DNA of 64,000 nt. Origin: Gloeocapsa sp. PCC 7428. Lineage in GTDB: Bacteria; Cyanobacteriota; Cyanobacteriia; Cyanobacteriales; Chroococcidiopsidaceae. Position numbers and translations under genes: made by a program. Below, piece after piece: positions 42,800 through 52,252 of the stretch. A model generated the notes under the pieces. That model saw only the letters and a list, made by a program, of their open reading frames with translations, was not told the origin of the DNA and searched no databases. The number at the start of each line of letters is the position of its first letter. Within the stretch, counting starts at the first letter, position 1. The stretch covers positions 2,914,001 through 2,978,000 of the forward strand of contig NC_019745.1 of assembly GCF_000317555.1 (NCBI RefSeq), written 5' to 3'.

Positions 42800-44473
42800 T
42801 TATGTAAATAATGCTTTAGATGTAGATTCACCAGCTTTTTTAATGTCATTGAGCAGCTGCAAAGTGCATAATCCTAAGATCCCCCACTGTACCAAAATTG
42901 CTAGCAAAATACTAGCTTGACTTACTGAGTTAATAGCTACCCAAGCATAAGGCGTAAATAACCATAGCGTTAGATTCTCATTTAAATAATAGCGATTAAT
43001 TAAGTTAAGAATTATTGCTGGCAATATAGTTATAGTGCTTAGCATTATGGCAACCCAAAATCCTGTTTTTTGAATTGTTCGCAGGACGATAATTTGTGAA
43101 ATAGTGGTGCAAATTAAAATAAAGTTGCTACTGATTAATAAACTAAATAAAGCTAGACTTTGATTTGAATTTCTTAGATTAAAAAGTATCCAAGGACTTA
43201 AGATAAACGATGCGATCGCTAAATTAAATAATATCGCTAATACCGCAGGACTTCTCTCACCCCACATTAAATCTTTTATAAGCGAAAGTCGCCAAAGTTT
43301 TTTATCTAGAAAAGATTGATTTCTATATCTTGCCCAATCTTGTACGACTTGATGCGAAGGTGTCATCGACACGATTAAGGCTAAAAACATCATTAAATTA
43401 AATACCAGAATAAATTGAAAGTTATATAATGACTTCTCAGGTGCAGGTATTCCCTGTATGGAAACTGTTGCAAATCCCAAAATGATAACTTCAAAGCAGG
43501 CTACCATACCATAACTTTGTCGTTTACTTAATAAAGTCTTACGTGGATTTGGAAATCGTCGCTGTAAAGCTTGCCAAAGCCAATAAGTCCATAAACTGTA
43601 ATTTAATACAATAGCACCAACTAAGCTCATAACATTTGCTCCTAGCGGTAAATAAAACCATTGCCATGCATTTAAAGCTGGCATAGATAAACCAGGATAA
43701 AAAGTTAAATGAGTTGCAGCACTTAGATAAGGAATTATTTGGTTGGGTGAAAATAAAAATAGCCAATCAGCCAGCGTACCTGTAGGAGGAGAAACAGAAG
43801 TCATCCACAAAAAAAGTAAGACTGCACCGCTACCTACCCAAGCTGACGTAGCTAAGGAAGAAAAAACCAAACTAAATAATAAAGCAGTACTATAAAAGAA
43901 AACACAACCAGCAATCAAAGTTGCATAAAAACCGACAATGAGTTGCAAAGGAACTTGAGCCGCTAGCCCTGCTTTTAAATGCAAAGGAATAGCTAAAAAA
44001 GCTACAAAATAAAGCAGGATTGGCACTCCTAATAATTTACCAATTAAAATAACTTGTGGTGATTGAGGGCTGAGGAGAAGAAAATTAAGTGTACCTCGAC
44101 GCTGTTCAGCACATAAGTCATTTATTAATAAATATGTTCCTCCTACTATTAAAGTAAAAATACCAATGGCACTTAGACTTACAAATAAGTTTAACCACCA
44201 AAACTGCCAATTTATAATAAAGTTATCAACATTATCTAGAATGCATTCACGCAGCCCTTCATAAGTTATGTTCCCTGTACAATATTTATGAAAAACTTTA
44301 GCTTCGTTTGAGGAAAGTGGTAGTTGAGAGCGCAACATCATGTAAAATAAAACTTGACCAACTACAGATATAGCTCCAGCAATTAATAAATTATTAAGTG
44401 TACAGTTACCTTTAATTTCACGCATTAGCTGGGGATTCCAATCACCTAGCATATCAATTAATTTTAGTTTCAT
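42800..44473 (-). CDS. ABC-2 type transporter permease
   Basis: The 557-residue membrane protein has at least ten hydrophobic segments and the cytoplasmic element LCAEQRRGTLNFLLLSPQSPQVILIGKLLG (given in part), the coupling region of ABC-2 permeases. The two halves of the protein resemble each other loosely. It follows the ATPase gene by 94 bp on the same strand, and the pair forms an exporter or a membrane complex. The substrate is unknown. Confidence 0.82.
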   Translation of the reverse strand: MKLKLIDMLGDWNPQLMREIKGNCTLNNLLIAGAISVVGQVLFYMMLRSQLPLSSNEAKVFHKYCTGNITYEGLRECILDNVDNFIINWQFWWLNLFVSLSAIGIFTLIVGGTYLLINDLCAEQRRGTLNFLLLSPQSPQVILIGKLLGVPILLYFVAFLAIPLHLKAGLAAQVPLQLIVGFYATLIAGCVFFYSTALLFSLVFSSLATSAWVGSGAVLLFLWMTSVSPPTGTLADWLFLFSPNQIIPYLSAATHLTFYPGLSMPALNAWQWFYLPLGANVMSLVGAIVLNYSLWTYWLWQALQRRFPNPRKTLLSKRQSYGMVACFEVIILGFATVSIQGIPAPEKSLYNFQFILVFNLMMFLALIVSMTPSHQVVQDWARYRNQSFLDKKLWRLSLIKDLMWGERSPAVLAILFNLAIASFILSPWILFNLRNSNQSLALFSLLISSNFILICTTISQIIVLRTIQKTGFWVAIMLSTITILPAIILNLINRYYLNENLTLWLFTPYAWVAINSVSQASILLAILVQWGILGLCTLQLLNDIKKAGESTSKALFT

Positions 44474-44567
44474 ACAAGTTAATAAGAATTAAAGAAGGTT
44501 GGCTATTATATGAATAAGTTATTAATAAACCTAAAATACTGAAAATTAAAAACAATATTGAATTATC

Positions 44568-45515
44568 TTACGATACTTGCTTATGACCTAAATTCAGAAA
44601 AATTGTTTCTAAATCTTCTTGGGTACAGTGAAAATTAGTTATGGGAATGTTGGCTTGGATAAGCGATCGCAGTAATTCTGCACACGCTTTGTCATCACCA
44701 TCAAAATCTACGCGCACCTGCTTTGGGGCAATAACTTCCCACGCTTTGACTAAAGGATTTTTATTCAATTCGATTTGGAGTTCTTGTAAATCACCTAAAG
44801 TTGATAGCAAAATTTGACGACGACTTAAGCGCTGATACAAATCTTGCAACCGCGCACTTTCAACAAGATAACCCAACTCCATAATTCCCACCGAAGTACA
44901 TAATTCGGCTAAGTCACTCAAAATGTGTGAGGAAATTAAAATTGTCATTCCGGCTTCGTGGAGAACCTTGATAATTTCGCGAAACTGCATTCGCGCGATC
45001 GGGTCAAGACCCGAAACAGGTTCATCGAGTAAGAGTAAAATTGGTTCGTGTAGAATCGTTCGTGCTAGACATAGACGCTGTTTCATTCCTCGCGAAAGCG
45101 TAGCGATTAAACTTTTACGCTTGCATTGCAGTTGCACGAGTTCTAAAACTTCATGCAATCGTTGCGTGCGACGCGGTTCCTTGAGGTAATATAACCGTGC
45201 AAAATAATCGAGGTAATCCCATACTGTGAGATTGTCGTACAGCGGAAAATCATCAGGAAGATAGCCCAAGCGCCGTTTGAGCGTAGCATTACTTTGGTCT
45301 AATCGTAGGCGATCGCCAAGAATATAAATCTCGCCCTTTGTCGGTTCTTCCGCCGTCGCCAACATCCGAATTAAAGTTGTTTTACCCGCGCCATTTGGTC
45401 CAATTAACCCATAGACTTCACCCGCTGCGATTTGCAAATCAACGTCATTGACGGCAATATGACGGTCAAATTGCTTCGTTAAACCGCAAGTCCGAACCGC
45501 GAGTTCCCTTGCCAT
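44568..45515 (-). CDS. ABC transporter ATP-binding protein
   Basis: The 315-residue protein is a single ABC-2-type ATPase. It has Walker A GPNGAGKTT, signature LSRGMKQRLCLARTI, Walker B ILLLLDEPVSGLDP and the H-loop His in LISSHILSDL, with the C-terminal DUF4162-like tail (about 220-315). It energises the permease encoded next. Known relatives export polysaccharides, drugs or lipids. The start MARELAVRTCGLTKQF is natural. The gene is divergent from leuB. Confidence 0.9.
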   Translation of the reverse strand: MARELAVRTCGLTKQFDRHIAVNDVDLQIAAGEVYGLIGPNGAGKTTLIRMLATAEEPTKGEIYILGDRLRLDQSNATLKRRLGYLPDDFPLYDNLTVWDYLDYFARLYYLKEPRRTQRLHEVLELVQLQCKRKSLIATLSRGMKQRLCLARTILHEPILLLLDEPVSGLDPIARMQFREIIKVLHEAGMTILISSHILSDLAELCTSVGIMELGYLVESARLQDLYQRLSRRQILLSTLGDLQELQIELNKNPLVKAWEVIAPKQVRVDFDGDDKACAELLRSLIQANIPITNFHCTQEDLETIFLNLGHKQVS

Positions 45516-45649
45516 AAATACTGGATTAAAAATTTGCCGCTAGCATAACGTATTTGTGCAACGACACAGGATGCGTTTTCAAAACTGAAACGCTCCTCAC
45601 CCCTCCTTTGCTGTATGATCAATGACTTGCAAGCGTTGCCAGAAAAACT

Positions 45650-46747
45650 ATGACTACTCAGTACCGCATTACCCTCTTACCAGGCGATGGCATTGGTCCA
45701 GAAATTATGTTAGTCGCGGTGGATGTACTGAAGGTAGTGGGTAAGCAGCTAGACATCCGTTTTGAATTTCAAGAAGCCCTCATTGGAGGCGCGGCGATTG
45801 ATGCGACAGGAGAACCGCTACCACCGACTACACTAGAAATGTGCAAAGACAGTGACGCTGTTTTACTTGCGGCGATTGGTGGTTACAAGTGGGACAATCT
45901 ACCGCGTCATTTACGCCCAGAAACCGGATTACTCGGATTGCGTGCAGGGTTGGGGTTATTCGCCAATTTGCGCCCAGCTAAAATTCTGCCACAGCTAATC
46001 GATGCCTCTAGCTTGAAACCAGAGGTTGTTGACGGCGTAGATATTATGGTTGTACGCGAACTCACTGGCGGAGTTTATTTTGGTCAACCCAAAGGCATTT
46101 TTACCACCGAAACCGGAGAAAAACGCGGTGTGAATACAATGGCGTACACCGAAGCTGAAATCGATCGCATCGGGCGCGTGGCGTTTGAAACCGCACAAAA
46201 ACGTCAAGGAAAACTTTGTTCAGTCGATAAAGCGAATGTCTTAGAAGTTTCGCAGTTGTGGCGCGATCGCATTACTCAATTAGCCACCGAGTACCCTGAT
46301 GTGGAACTTTCGCATATGTACGTCGATAACGCCGCGATGCAGTTAGTGCGCTATCCCAAGCAATTTGACACGATTGTTACTGGTAATCTTTTCGGTGACA
46401 TCCTTTCGGATGCTGCGGCGATGTTAACAGGAAGTATCGGAATGTTACCTTCGGCAAGTTTAGGCGCTTCTGGTCCTGGAGTGTTTGAACCTGTTCATGG
46501 TTCCGCCCCCGATATTGCGGGACAAGATAAAGCGAATCCTCTAGCGCAAGTTCTGAGTGCGGCGATGATGCTGCGCTATGGATTAAATCAACCGATAGCC
46601 GCCGATCGCATCGAAAATGCGGTATTGCAAGTTTTAGATCGCGGCGATCGCACTGGCGATATTATGTCTCCAGGAATGAATCTCTTAGGCTGTCAGGCGA
46701 TGGGTGAAGCTTTAATTGAAGTTTTGAGTGTTGAGTTAACTCAGTAA
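45650..46747 (+). CDS. leuB: 3-isopropylmalate dehydrogenase
   Basis: LeuB oxidises and decarboxylates 3-isopropylmalate to 2-oxoisocaproate with NAD+, the third step of leucine synthesis. The 365-residue protein has [12 protein letters not shown], the substrate-binding arginines in [47 protein letters not shown], the metal-binding [23 protein letters not shown] (given in part), and [15 protein letters not shown]. The length is normal. It is separated from leuC by 28 kb, as is common for amino-acid genes in cyanobacteria. Confidence 0.95.
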   Translation: MTTQYRITLLPGDGIGPEIMLVAVDVLKVVGKQLDIRFEFQEALIGGAAIDATGEPLPPTTLEMCKDSDAVLLAAIGGYKWDNLPRHLRPETGLLGLRAGLGLFANLRPAKILPQLIDASSLKPEVVDGVDIMVVRELTGGVYFGQPKGIFTTETGEKRGVNTMAYTEAEIDRIGRVAFETAQKRQGKLCSVDKANVLEVSQLWRDRITQLATEYPDVELSHMYVDNAAMQLVRYPKQFDTIVTGNLFGDILSDAAAMLTGSIGMLPSASLGASGPGVFEPVHGSAPDIAGQDKANPLAQVLSAAMMLRYGLNQPIAADRIENAVLQVLDRGDRTGDIMSPGMNLLGCQAMGEALIEVLSVELTQ

Positions 46748-46818
46748 AACTGATACAGGGTGCAACAAAGATCGGTAGTGCATATAAAATCTAAACTAAC
46801 TTAATCGACCTACTAGAA

Positions 46819-47034
46819 TTGAGTGACCCTATTCTACTAAGAGCGGCTCGTCAAATCTATCTCACCTATCGAGAATTGCGACCAGACACCGCAGAACAAC
46901 CAACAGGTGTGGTAATTAATCGCTTAACCTATCGTGGGAGGTTACTTTTTTCCAAAAAACCGATTCTTCTACCTTTAGAGGAATTCATTCCGATCGGTGA
47001 AATAGAAAGCAACGAAGACGGCTCTGATTTTTAG
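46819..47034 (+). CDS. Small conserved hypothetical protein
   Basis: A 71-residue soluble protein that starts with TTG, as no ATG is in reach, and reads SDPILLRAARQIYLTYRELRPD and later KPILLPLEEFIPIGEIES. The sequence is protein-like, with a short basic middle and an acidic end. I do not recognise the family. The gap to leuB is 71 bp and to the next gene 69 bp, so it may be transcribed with either. Confidence 0.6.
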   Translation: MSDPILLRAARQIYLTYRELRPDTAEQPTGVVINRLTYRGRLLFSKKPILLPLEEFIPIGEIESNEDGSDF

Positions 47035-47103
47035 TCACTGATTGCGAGTGCTTCTAAAAAAGTAGGGAAACATAATTAAAGCGCCCGTTTGTAGTTACTC
47101 TTA

Positions 47104-47928
47104 ATGATCGACCTTTTATTTACGAGCTTCGCAAATTTCATTGTATTTGCGTTAGGAGCATCAATTGGTAGCTTCATCAATGTCGTTGTTTACCGCTTAC
47201 CCGCTGGATTATCCATCGTTTCGCCGCCTTCGCGCTGTCCGCGTTGCTTGCATCGCCTAGGTAAAGGGGAAAATATTCCCGTTTTAGGCTGGATCATGTT
47301 AAGAGGGCGCTGTCGTCACTGTCGCGCGGCGATCGCACTCCGCTATCCGCTGGTAGAAGCCGCGACAGGCTTGATATTTTTACTGATTTTTTGGCGATTT
47401 GGTGTTTCGATTCAAACAATCGGATATTGGATATTTTGCGGTTGGCTATTGGCGCTGTCACTCATCGATCTCGATACAATGACGCTACCAGATCGCCTGA
47501 CAAAATCTGGACTCGTTGTCGGTTTGCTCTTTGGTGTAGTCGCAGGTTTAATTGTACAAGCCCCTGTCGAGGGAACCGTGTATCAGTTGATGTCGCGAGT
47601 CGTTGGCGCGGTGTTGGGAATCTGGATATTTGATGCGATCGCGCTATTCGGTTCGCTGGCGCTAGGACAAGCAGCAATGGGCGCAGGAGACGCCAAATTA
47701 GCCGCAATGTTAGGCGCATGGTTAGGGTGGAAATATCTCTTGTTAGCGGGGTTTCTAGCGTGTGCTATTGGCGCGTTTATCGGTGGTGGGGCGATCGCTT
47801 TAGGTATCTTCTCTAGACGGCAAAAAATGCCCTTTGGTCCCTTTCTCGCGTTAGGCGCATTCATTACAATTTTTAGCGGCGACGCGATTCTCGCTGCCTA
47901 TTTCCGGTTAATCTTTCCCACGATTTAG
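47104..47928 (+). CDS. pilD: Prepilin leader peptidase/N-methyltransferase
   Basis: PilD cleaves and methylates type IV prepilins in the inner membrane. The 274-residue protein has the start FIVFALGASIGSFINVVVYRLP, the zinc-type pairs CPRCLHRLG and CRHCRAAIA, the first catalytic Asp in LSLIDLDTMTLPDRLT and the second in GAGDAKLAAMLGAWLG. All expected catalytic elements are present, with about eight membrane segments. The gene is alone, as is usual in cyanobacteria, where pilus genes are scattered. Confidence 0.9.
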   Translation: MIDLLFTSFANFIVFALGASIGSFINVVVYRLPAGLSIVSPPSRCPRCLHRLGKGENIPVLGWIMLRGRCRHCRAAIALRYPLVEAATGLIFLLIFWRFGVSIQTIGYWIFCGWLLALSLIDLDTMTLPDRLTKSGLVVGLLFGVVAGLIVQAPVEGTVYQLMSRVVGAVLGIWIFDAIALFGSLALGQAAMGAGDAKLAAMLGAWLGWKYLLLAGFLACAIGAFIGGGAIALGIFSRRQKMPFGPFLALGAFITIFSGDAILAAYFRLIFPTI

Positions 47929-47983
47929 CGAGTAATTGCTTTCCAGTTCCATCCTGAGTCGTCGGTTCTGCTAAAATCTCCTT

Positions 47984-48202
47984 GTGTCATGGATTACGCT
48001 AAGAACTACGAGCAGGCGCTGGGAAGCCGAGTTAATGTGTCAATTGTTAACGGCGCACAACATTCCAGCGCGGATAGTTGATTTGGGAATAACGTCTTAT
48101 TTTGGCAGTGGTAGCCCAGCCGCTGTCCAAGTCCACGCTCAAGATCAATGGGCAGCGCTACTTTTACTCAGTCCGATTGAAACTGAGGAGAATGAGCCAT
48201 AG
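47984..48202 (+). CDS. DUF2007-like small protein
   Basis: A 72-residue protein with a GTG start, reading MSWITLRTTSRRWEAELMCQLL and later HNIPARIVD, then AAVQVHAQDQWAALLLL. The pattern (two short strand-helix units, ALLxSPIE at the end) resembles the small DUF2007 signal-like family. The function is unknown. It lies between pilD and accD on the same strand. Confidence 0.6.
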   Translation: MSWITLRTTSRRWEAELMCQLLTAHNIPARIVDLGITSYFGSGSPAAVQVHAQDQWAALLLLSPIETEENEP

Positions 48203-48391
48203 CGTACTGATAAAATATCGATAGCGATCGCACTATAGGTTAGGACGTTCGTCAGCAATTATCTCGGTTTTTACCTCTTACCCTCTACCTCTCGCCATAC
48301 AATCCAAAACTAAAAATTATAGGAGTTTATTTCCAAGCGGCTCCCGACTTGATTAATATAAATATTGCTACTCAAAATATGGCACAGTTTA

Positions 48392-49312
48392 ATGTCTCTG
48401 TTTGATTGGTTTGCAAATCGGCGAAAGTCTGGTCCTATTAGCCAGGAACGTCAAGAGCGTGACATTGCTGATGGGTTGTGGAGTAAATGTGTGGCTTGTG
48501 GAGTTTTGGCATATACCAAAGACCTGCGAGCCAATCAAATGGTTTGTCCAGAGTGTGGACATCATGTACGGGTAGATAGCAACGAACGCATCCGACAATT
48601 GATCGACGCGAATACCTGGCAACCACTCGATGAATCTATCAGTCCAACTGACCCGCTACAATTTCGCGATCGCAAAGCGTATAGCGATCGTCTTCGTGAA
48701 ACGCAGGAAAAAACGGGGTTAATCGATGCTGTACAAACAGGTTTCGGGCAACTTGACAAATTTCCTGTTGCTTTGGCGGTGATGGACTTCCGGTTTATGG
48801 GCGGTAGTATGGGTTCGGTTGTCGGCGAAAAAATCACGCGCTTAATCGAACGCGCTACCCAAAAGCACTATCCCGTGATTATTGTGTGTGCATCAGGTGG
48901 CGCAAGAATGCAAGAGGGAATGCTCAGCCTTATGCAAATGGCAAAAATCTCAGCTGCGTTAGAATGCCATCGCGAAGCGCGACTCTTATACATCCCTATT
49001 TTGACAAATCCGACAACCGGCGGAGTCACCGCCAGCTTTGCGATGTTGGGAGACATCATCATCGCTGAACCCAAAGCAACGATCGGGTTTGCAGGTCGCC
49101 GCGTTATCGAACAAACGTTACGCGAAAAGTTACCAGAAGAGTTTCAAACCGCAGAAGATTTATTACAGCACGGCTTTGTCGATGCGATCGTGCCAAGAAC
49201 TCAACTGAAAAAAACGCTAGCGCAGCTAATCGACCTACACCAACCGGTTGCCCCTACCCACCGTCAGATATTGCAACTAGAGACAATTGCTTTAACTGCC
49301 AGAGAGGGATGA
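48392..49312 (+). CDS. accD: Acetyl-CoA carboxylase carboxyltransferase subunit beta
   Basis: AccD with AccA transfers carboxyl groups to acetyl-CoA in the first step of fatty-acid synthesis. The 306-residue protein has the N-terminal zinc ribbon (CVACG and CPECG, about residues 32-58) and a crotonase-like core with [27 protein letters not shown] and [15 protein letters not shown]. The start ATG 48392 begins [12 protein letters not shown] as in other cyanobacteria; TTG 48365 would add nine unlikely residues. accA is not in the window. The palindrome at 49371 may end the transcript. Confidence 0.95.
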   Translation: MSLFDWFANRRKSGPISQERQERDIADGLWSKCVACGVLAYTKDLRANQMVCPECGHHVRVDSNERIRQLIDANTWQPLDESISPTDPLQFRDRKAYSDRLRETQEKTGLIDAVQTGFGQLDKFPVALAVMDFRFMGGSMGSVVGEKITRLIERATQKHYPVIIVCASGGARMQEGMLSLMQMAKISAALECHREARLLYIPILTNPTTGGVTASFAMLGDIIIAEPKATIGFAGRRVIEQTLREKLPEEFQTAEDLLQHGFVDAIVPRTQLKKTLAQLIDLHQPVAPTHRQILQLETIALTAREG

Positions 49313-49370
49313 GGAACGAGGATTAGTTTTAAGTTTTGAAGTGTGAAAAGTTTGTTAACTCAACACATAC

Positions 49371-49390
49371 GGGTAAGGAATGCCTTACCC
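49371..49390. repeat. GGGTAAGG/CCTTACCC palindrome after accD
   Basis: The eight-base arms GGGTAAGG and CCTTACCC surround AATG. It lies 59 bp after the accD stop and belongs to the set described at 17483-17503. Confidence 0.65.
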
Positions 49391-49528
49391 CTCATAACTC
49401 GTAACTTCCCTGACCTCTGACCTCTACATTGATCCCCAATCCTTATTAAAAGTAAACAAATTGCTCAGTGACATGATATTGATATTAGAGCAGCTTAATC
49501 TCTAACTGTCACTTAACAATCATTAATT

Positions 49529-49726
49529 ATGGGTTTTGCAGATGTGTCCATTGCAGAATTAGCAGCGGACTACAACCTCACGGTAGAAGAAGTATTTTCT
49601 TTGTGCGAGCAACTGGGTATTGCTTACAAGTCCTCTAAGACTCGTCTGCCCTTAGAGGATGCCAAAGCAATTATCTCCCACGTTATGGAGAAGAATTCAG
49701 ATTCTCAAACGGAGACTTCTACATGA
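49529..49726 (+). CDS. Small conserved cyanobacterial protein with an IF2N-like fold
   Basis: A 65-residue protein, SIAELAADYNLTVEEVFSLC followed by EQLGIAYKSSKTRLPLEDAKAII, with acidic Ser-rich tail. The helical part resembles the N-terminal domain of translation factor IF-2, in which a helix-turn-helix-like motif binds RNA or ribosomes. The role is not known. It lies 157 bp upstream of psbV on the same strand. A photosystem role is not implied. Confidence 0.65.
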   Translation: MGFADVSIAELAADYNLTVEEVFSLCEQLGIAYKSSKTRLPLEDAKAIISHVMEKNSDSQTETST

Positions 49727-49883
49727 TATTGCGTTGGAACCTAATTGTATTAGTGTCGCGTATTTCCAGGTGCAAAGCCCATAATTGGCAAGCGCCATCA
49801 CAACTCAAATGAAATGCGATCCAGGAAGAGATTAAGCTACCGCTATAAAGCTGTGTTGAGGTCGAAATTTTTAAGAGGAAACA

Positions 49884-50375
49884 ATGTTTAAAAGATTGAT
49901 CGGGCTTGCGGTGGCTACTATATTGCTGACATTCGGAGTGATTGTTGGCAATGCAGCCGCAGTGGAACTAAGCGAAGCTGTACGAACAGTACCGCTAAAT
50001 GACCAAGGTGATACCACTGTGCTGAGCCTCAAACAAGTCCAAGAAGGGAAACGCTTATTTAACTTTGCTTGTGCGCAGTGTCATGCTGGAGGTGTCACCA
50101 AGACAAACCAAAACGTAGGGTTAGACCCCGAAACGCTTGCTTTAGCAACACCACCCCGCAACAATATTGAAGGGCTTGTCGATTATATGCACAACCCCAC
50201 CACCTATGATGGTGAAGAAGAAATTGCGGAGTTACACCCAAGCACCAAGAGTGCGGATATTTACCCAGCAATGCGGAATCTTACCGAAGACGACTTAGTG
50301 GCGATCGCAGGTCATGTTCTGCTTCAGCCAAAAATTGTTGGCGATCGCTGGGGCGGCGGCAAGATTTACTACTAA
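49884..50375 (+). CDS. psbV: Photosystem II cytochrome c-550
   Basis: PsbV is the lumenal extrinsic subunit that stabilises the oxygen-evolving cluster of photosystem II. The 163-residue precursor has a signal peptide (about 1-26, LAVATILLTFGVIVGNAAA) and mature start VELSEAVRTVPLN. The haem c site is CAQCHAGG, and YMHNPTTYDGEEEIAELHPS carries the sixth-ligand His region. It ends RWGGGKIYY as in other PsbV proteins. It is followed by the psbV2-like paralogue after 184 bp with a hairpin between them. Confidence 0.95.
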   Translation: MFKRLIGLAVATILLTFGVIVGNAAAVELSEAVRTVPLNDQGDTTVLSLKQVQEGKRLFNFACAQCHAGGVTKTNQNVGLDPETLALATPPRNNIEGLVDYMHNPTTYDGEEEIAELHPSTKSADIYPAMRNLTEDDLVAIAGHVLLQPKIVGDRWGGGKIYY

Positions 50376-50402
50376 AGTCTTGTCAAAAAGCGATGAGCTT
50401 AT

Positions 50403-50472
50403 AGCAATTAGCTTTTAGCAAAACCCTGAATAGTTAACCAACTAAATCAAAGCTAAGAGCTAATTGCTTTTC
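50403..50472 (+). terminator. Hairpin terminator after psbV
   Basis: AGCAATTAGCTTTTAGC and its imperfect complement GCTAAGAGCTAATTGCT flank a 32-base loop and are followed by TTTTCT. It lies about 28 bp after the psbV stop and may end or reduce transcription into psbV2. Confidence 0.7.
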
Positions 50473-50559
50473 TATTATTAAGACAGACTTAAATTGTGCC
50501 CGCGAGTATCTCCACTTCTAGCCACTCACCCAACCTTAATCGTGTTTCAATCTAAATAA

Positions 50560-51054
50560 ATGTTAAGTACAAGCTGTGTGCGCCGTGTAATTATACTTTT
50601 GTCTATCATTGTCGTTCTATTCATACAGATTACCCCCCCAGCCTATGCCGCTGTTGACCCTTATCTCGCGCGCTATTTGCGTCTTAAAGAGCCAATTGCC
50701 CTAGAAGTTGACGAACAAGGCACAACCCGCGAGTTTTCCCTCGAAGAAATATCACAAGGCAAAGTGCTATTTGAAAATAACTGCTTAAACTGTCACGTAG
50801 GCGGCGCAACACTTCCAGATCCCCAAACCTCGCTAGCACTGAATAAGCTAAGCGGTGCCAACCCTCCCAGAGATAATGTGAATAATCTCGTCGCCTTTCT
50901 CCGACAACCAATGACCTACGATGGTTCGGAAGAAACGTACTGGTGTCGTCAAGTACCTGAATCGTGGATGACGCAAGAGGAAATAGAAAGCTTAGCTGCG
51001 TTTGTTCTGACAGCAGCACAAAAGGCTAAAGGCTGGGGTACAGAAAGCTTCTAA
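50560..51054 (+). CDS. psbV2: Cytochrome c-550-like protein PsbV2
   Basis: The 164-residue protein is a paralogue of PsbV with a signal peptide (about 1-30, VVLFIQITPPAYA) and one c-type haem site CLNCHVGG. It shares SLEEISQGKVLFENNCLNC (compare SLKQVQEGKRLFNFACAQC) and MTYDGSEE with PsbV, but its sixth-ligand region around YWCRQVPESWMTQEEIE differs and lacks the usual His position, so haem ligation may differ. The tail ends GWGTESF. The exact role of PsbV2 is not settled. Confidence 0.9.
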   Translation: MLSTSCVRRVIILLSIIVVLFIQITPPAYAAVDPYLARYLRLKEPIALEVDEQGTTREFSLEEISQGKVLFENNCLNCHVGGATLPDPQTSLALNKLSGANPPRDNVNNLVAFLRQPMTYDGSEETYWCRQVPESWMTQEEIESLAAFVLTAAQKAKGWGTESF

Positions 51055-51169
51055 CCAACTTTCTCTCATTTTTTTTGATAAGAAAAAATGTATCTATGAC
51101 AACTTGTCGTACTTGGTGTTTGTTTTTATTTAAAATTAAATAGCGACATAAACCTCTTTGGAGAAAACT

Positions 51170-51589
51170 ATGAAATCAATTGCTGCAACTTTGCGGCGCT
51201 TCGGTACAGTTGTATTAGCACTCGTACTCGTTGTCGGTAGCTTTGCGTTCTTTGCTCCTACAGCAGCAGCTGAAACTTATCAAGTTAAACTAGGTTCTGA
51301 TAAAGGAATGTTAGTTTTCGATCCAGCAAAACTGACGATCAAGCCTGGTGACACAGTTGAATGGGTGAACAACAAAGTACCTCCCCACAACGTTGTCTTC
51401 GATGCAGCGAATAATCCTACTAAGAGTGCAGATTTAGCGAAAAATCTGTCTCACAAGCAGTTGCTGATGACACCAGGTCAACAAGTCAAAACTACCTTCC
51501 CAGAAGATGCACCCGCAGGCGACTACACTTATTACTGCGAACCTCACCGTGGTGCGGGTATGATTGGCAAAATCACTGTTGAAGGCTAA
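51170..51589 (+). CDS. petE: Plastocyanin
   Basis: Plastocyanin is the lumenal copper protein that carries electrons from cytochrome b6f to photosystem I. The 139-residue precursor has a signal peptide (about 1-34, ending APTAAA) and copper ligands in PPHNVVFD (His), [13 protein letters not shown] (Cys, His, Met). ATG 51170 follows GGAG by a normal spacing; the in-frame TTG 51158 adds four residues only. The clustering with psbV and psbV2 puts three electron carriers in 1.7 kb. A terminator follows at 51648. Confidence 0.97.
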   Translation: MKSIAATLRRFGTVVLALVLVVGSFAFFAPTAAAETYQVKLGSDKGMLVFDPAKLTIKPGDTVEWVNNKVPPHNVVFDAANNPTKSADLAKNLSHKQLLMTPGQQVKTTFPEDAPAGDYTYYCEPHRGAGMIGKITVEG

Positions 51590-51647
51590 TCCTACTCCTT
51601 GCGTGTTGCGTGGCATAAATTAACCTCGCACAAGACAACCCCTATTG

Positions 51648-51687
51648 ATGCCTCAGGAGTCATAAAATCAACTCTTGGGGCATTTTG
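51648..51687 (+). terminator. Rho-independent terminator of petE
   Basis: ATGCCTCAGGAGT and ACTCTTGGGGCAT form a 13-bp stem with one or two mismatches around a 10-base loop, ending in TTTT. It lies 58 bp after the petE stop. Confidence 0.85.
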
Positions 51688-52252
51688 ATTGTTGGATTGG
51701 ATAGATGCCCTCACATCCCCCACTGGGCTATCGCTTACACGTAGTCGGCTCGTCTATCGTTTTTTTCGCCTCTAAATCCCCACTCGCGGGGGACTTTAAA
51801 TGAATGTCTATAGCAGGGGTTAAAGTTAAACTTCCCTCAGGGAAATCATTATGGCTTCTATAATGTTCTAACTCTGTTGACTAGGTGGTAACGCCTCTAC
51901 TCCTAGAATTGAAATTCTGTAATTTTGACGGTTATTGAAATACGCACGACGTAACACAACGCTTTACCTAAAACTACGGGCTGGAATCAGTTCATTAAAG
52001 TCACTGCTAGTATTTCACAAATTGCGTGTACACAAGTCACTCACAAGAACGAACTGGCGTGGATTTAGGGGCAGAGGGTGGTAAAGTTATACTGTTTCAC
52101 TAAATGAGAACTGCAATTAATTTCTCCTCTGCTTCCTCTGCACCCTTTAAGTCATGCTCCCACACCAGATGATTGCTAAATCCATCCACTAGTTAGAAGA
52201 TATAAGTTAAAAAATTGGTTATTGTGAGTGCCAGTTTCGCACAACAAATCGC
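51688..52252. other. Long intergenic region with repeat remnants
   Basis: About 565 bp. CCCCACTCGCGGGGGA near 51779 forms a short hairpin. TTATACTGTTTCACTAAA at 52088 matches the element near 31613. I see no reading frame of interest and cannot assign an RNA. Confidence 0.45.

Noticed and set aside
7752-48956. Depletion of CAGCTG as a sign of a long-resident restriction system
   Set aside because: Sites occur at 7752, about 22580, about 42850 and 48951, so the window shows no absence, and I cannot count reliably enough to claim depletion.
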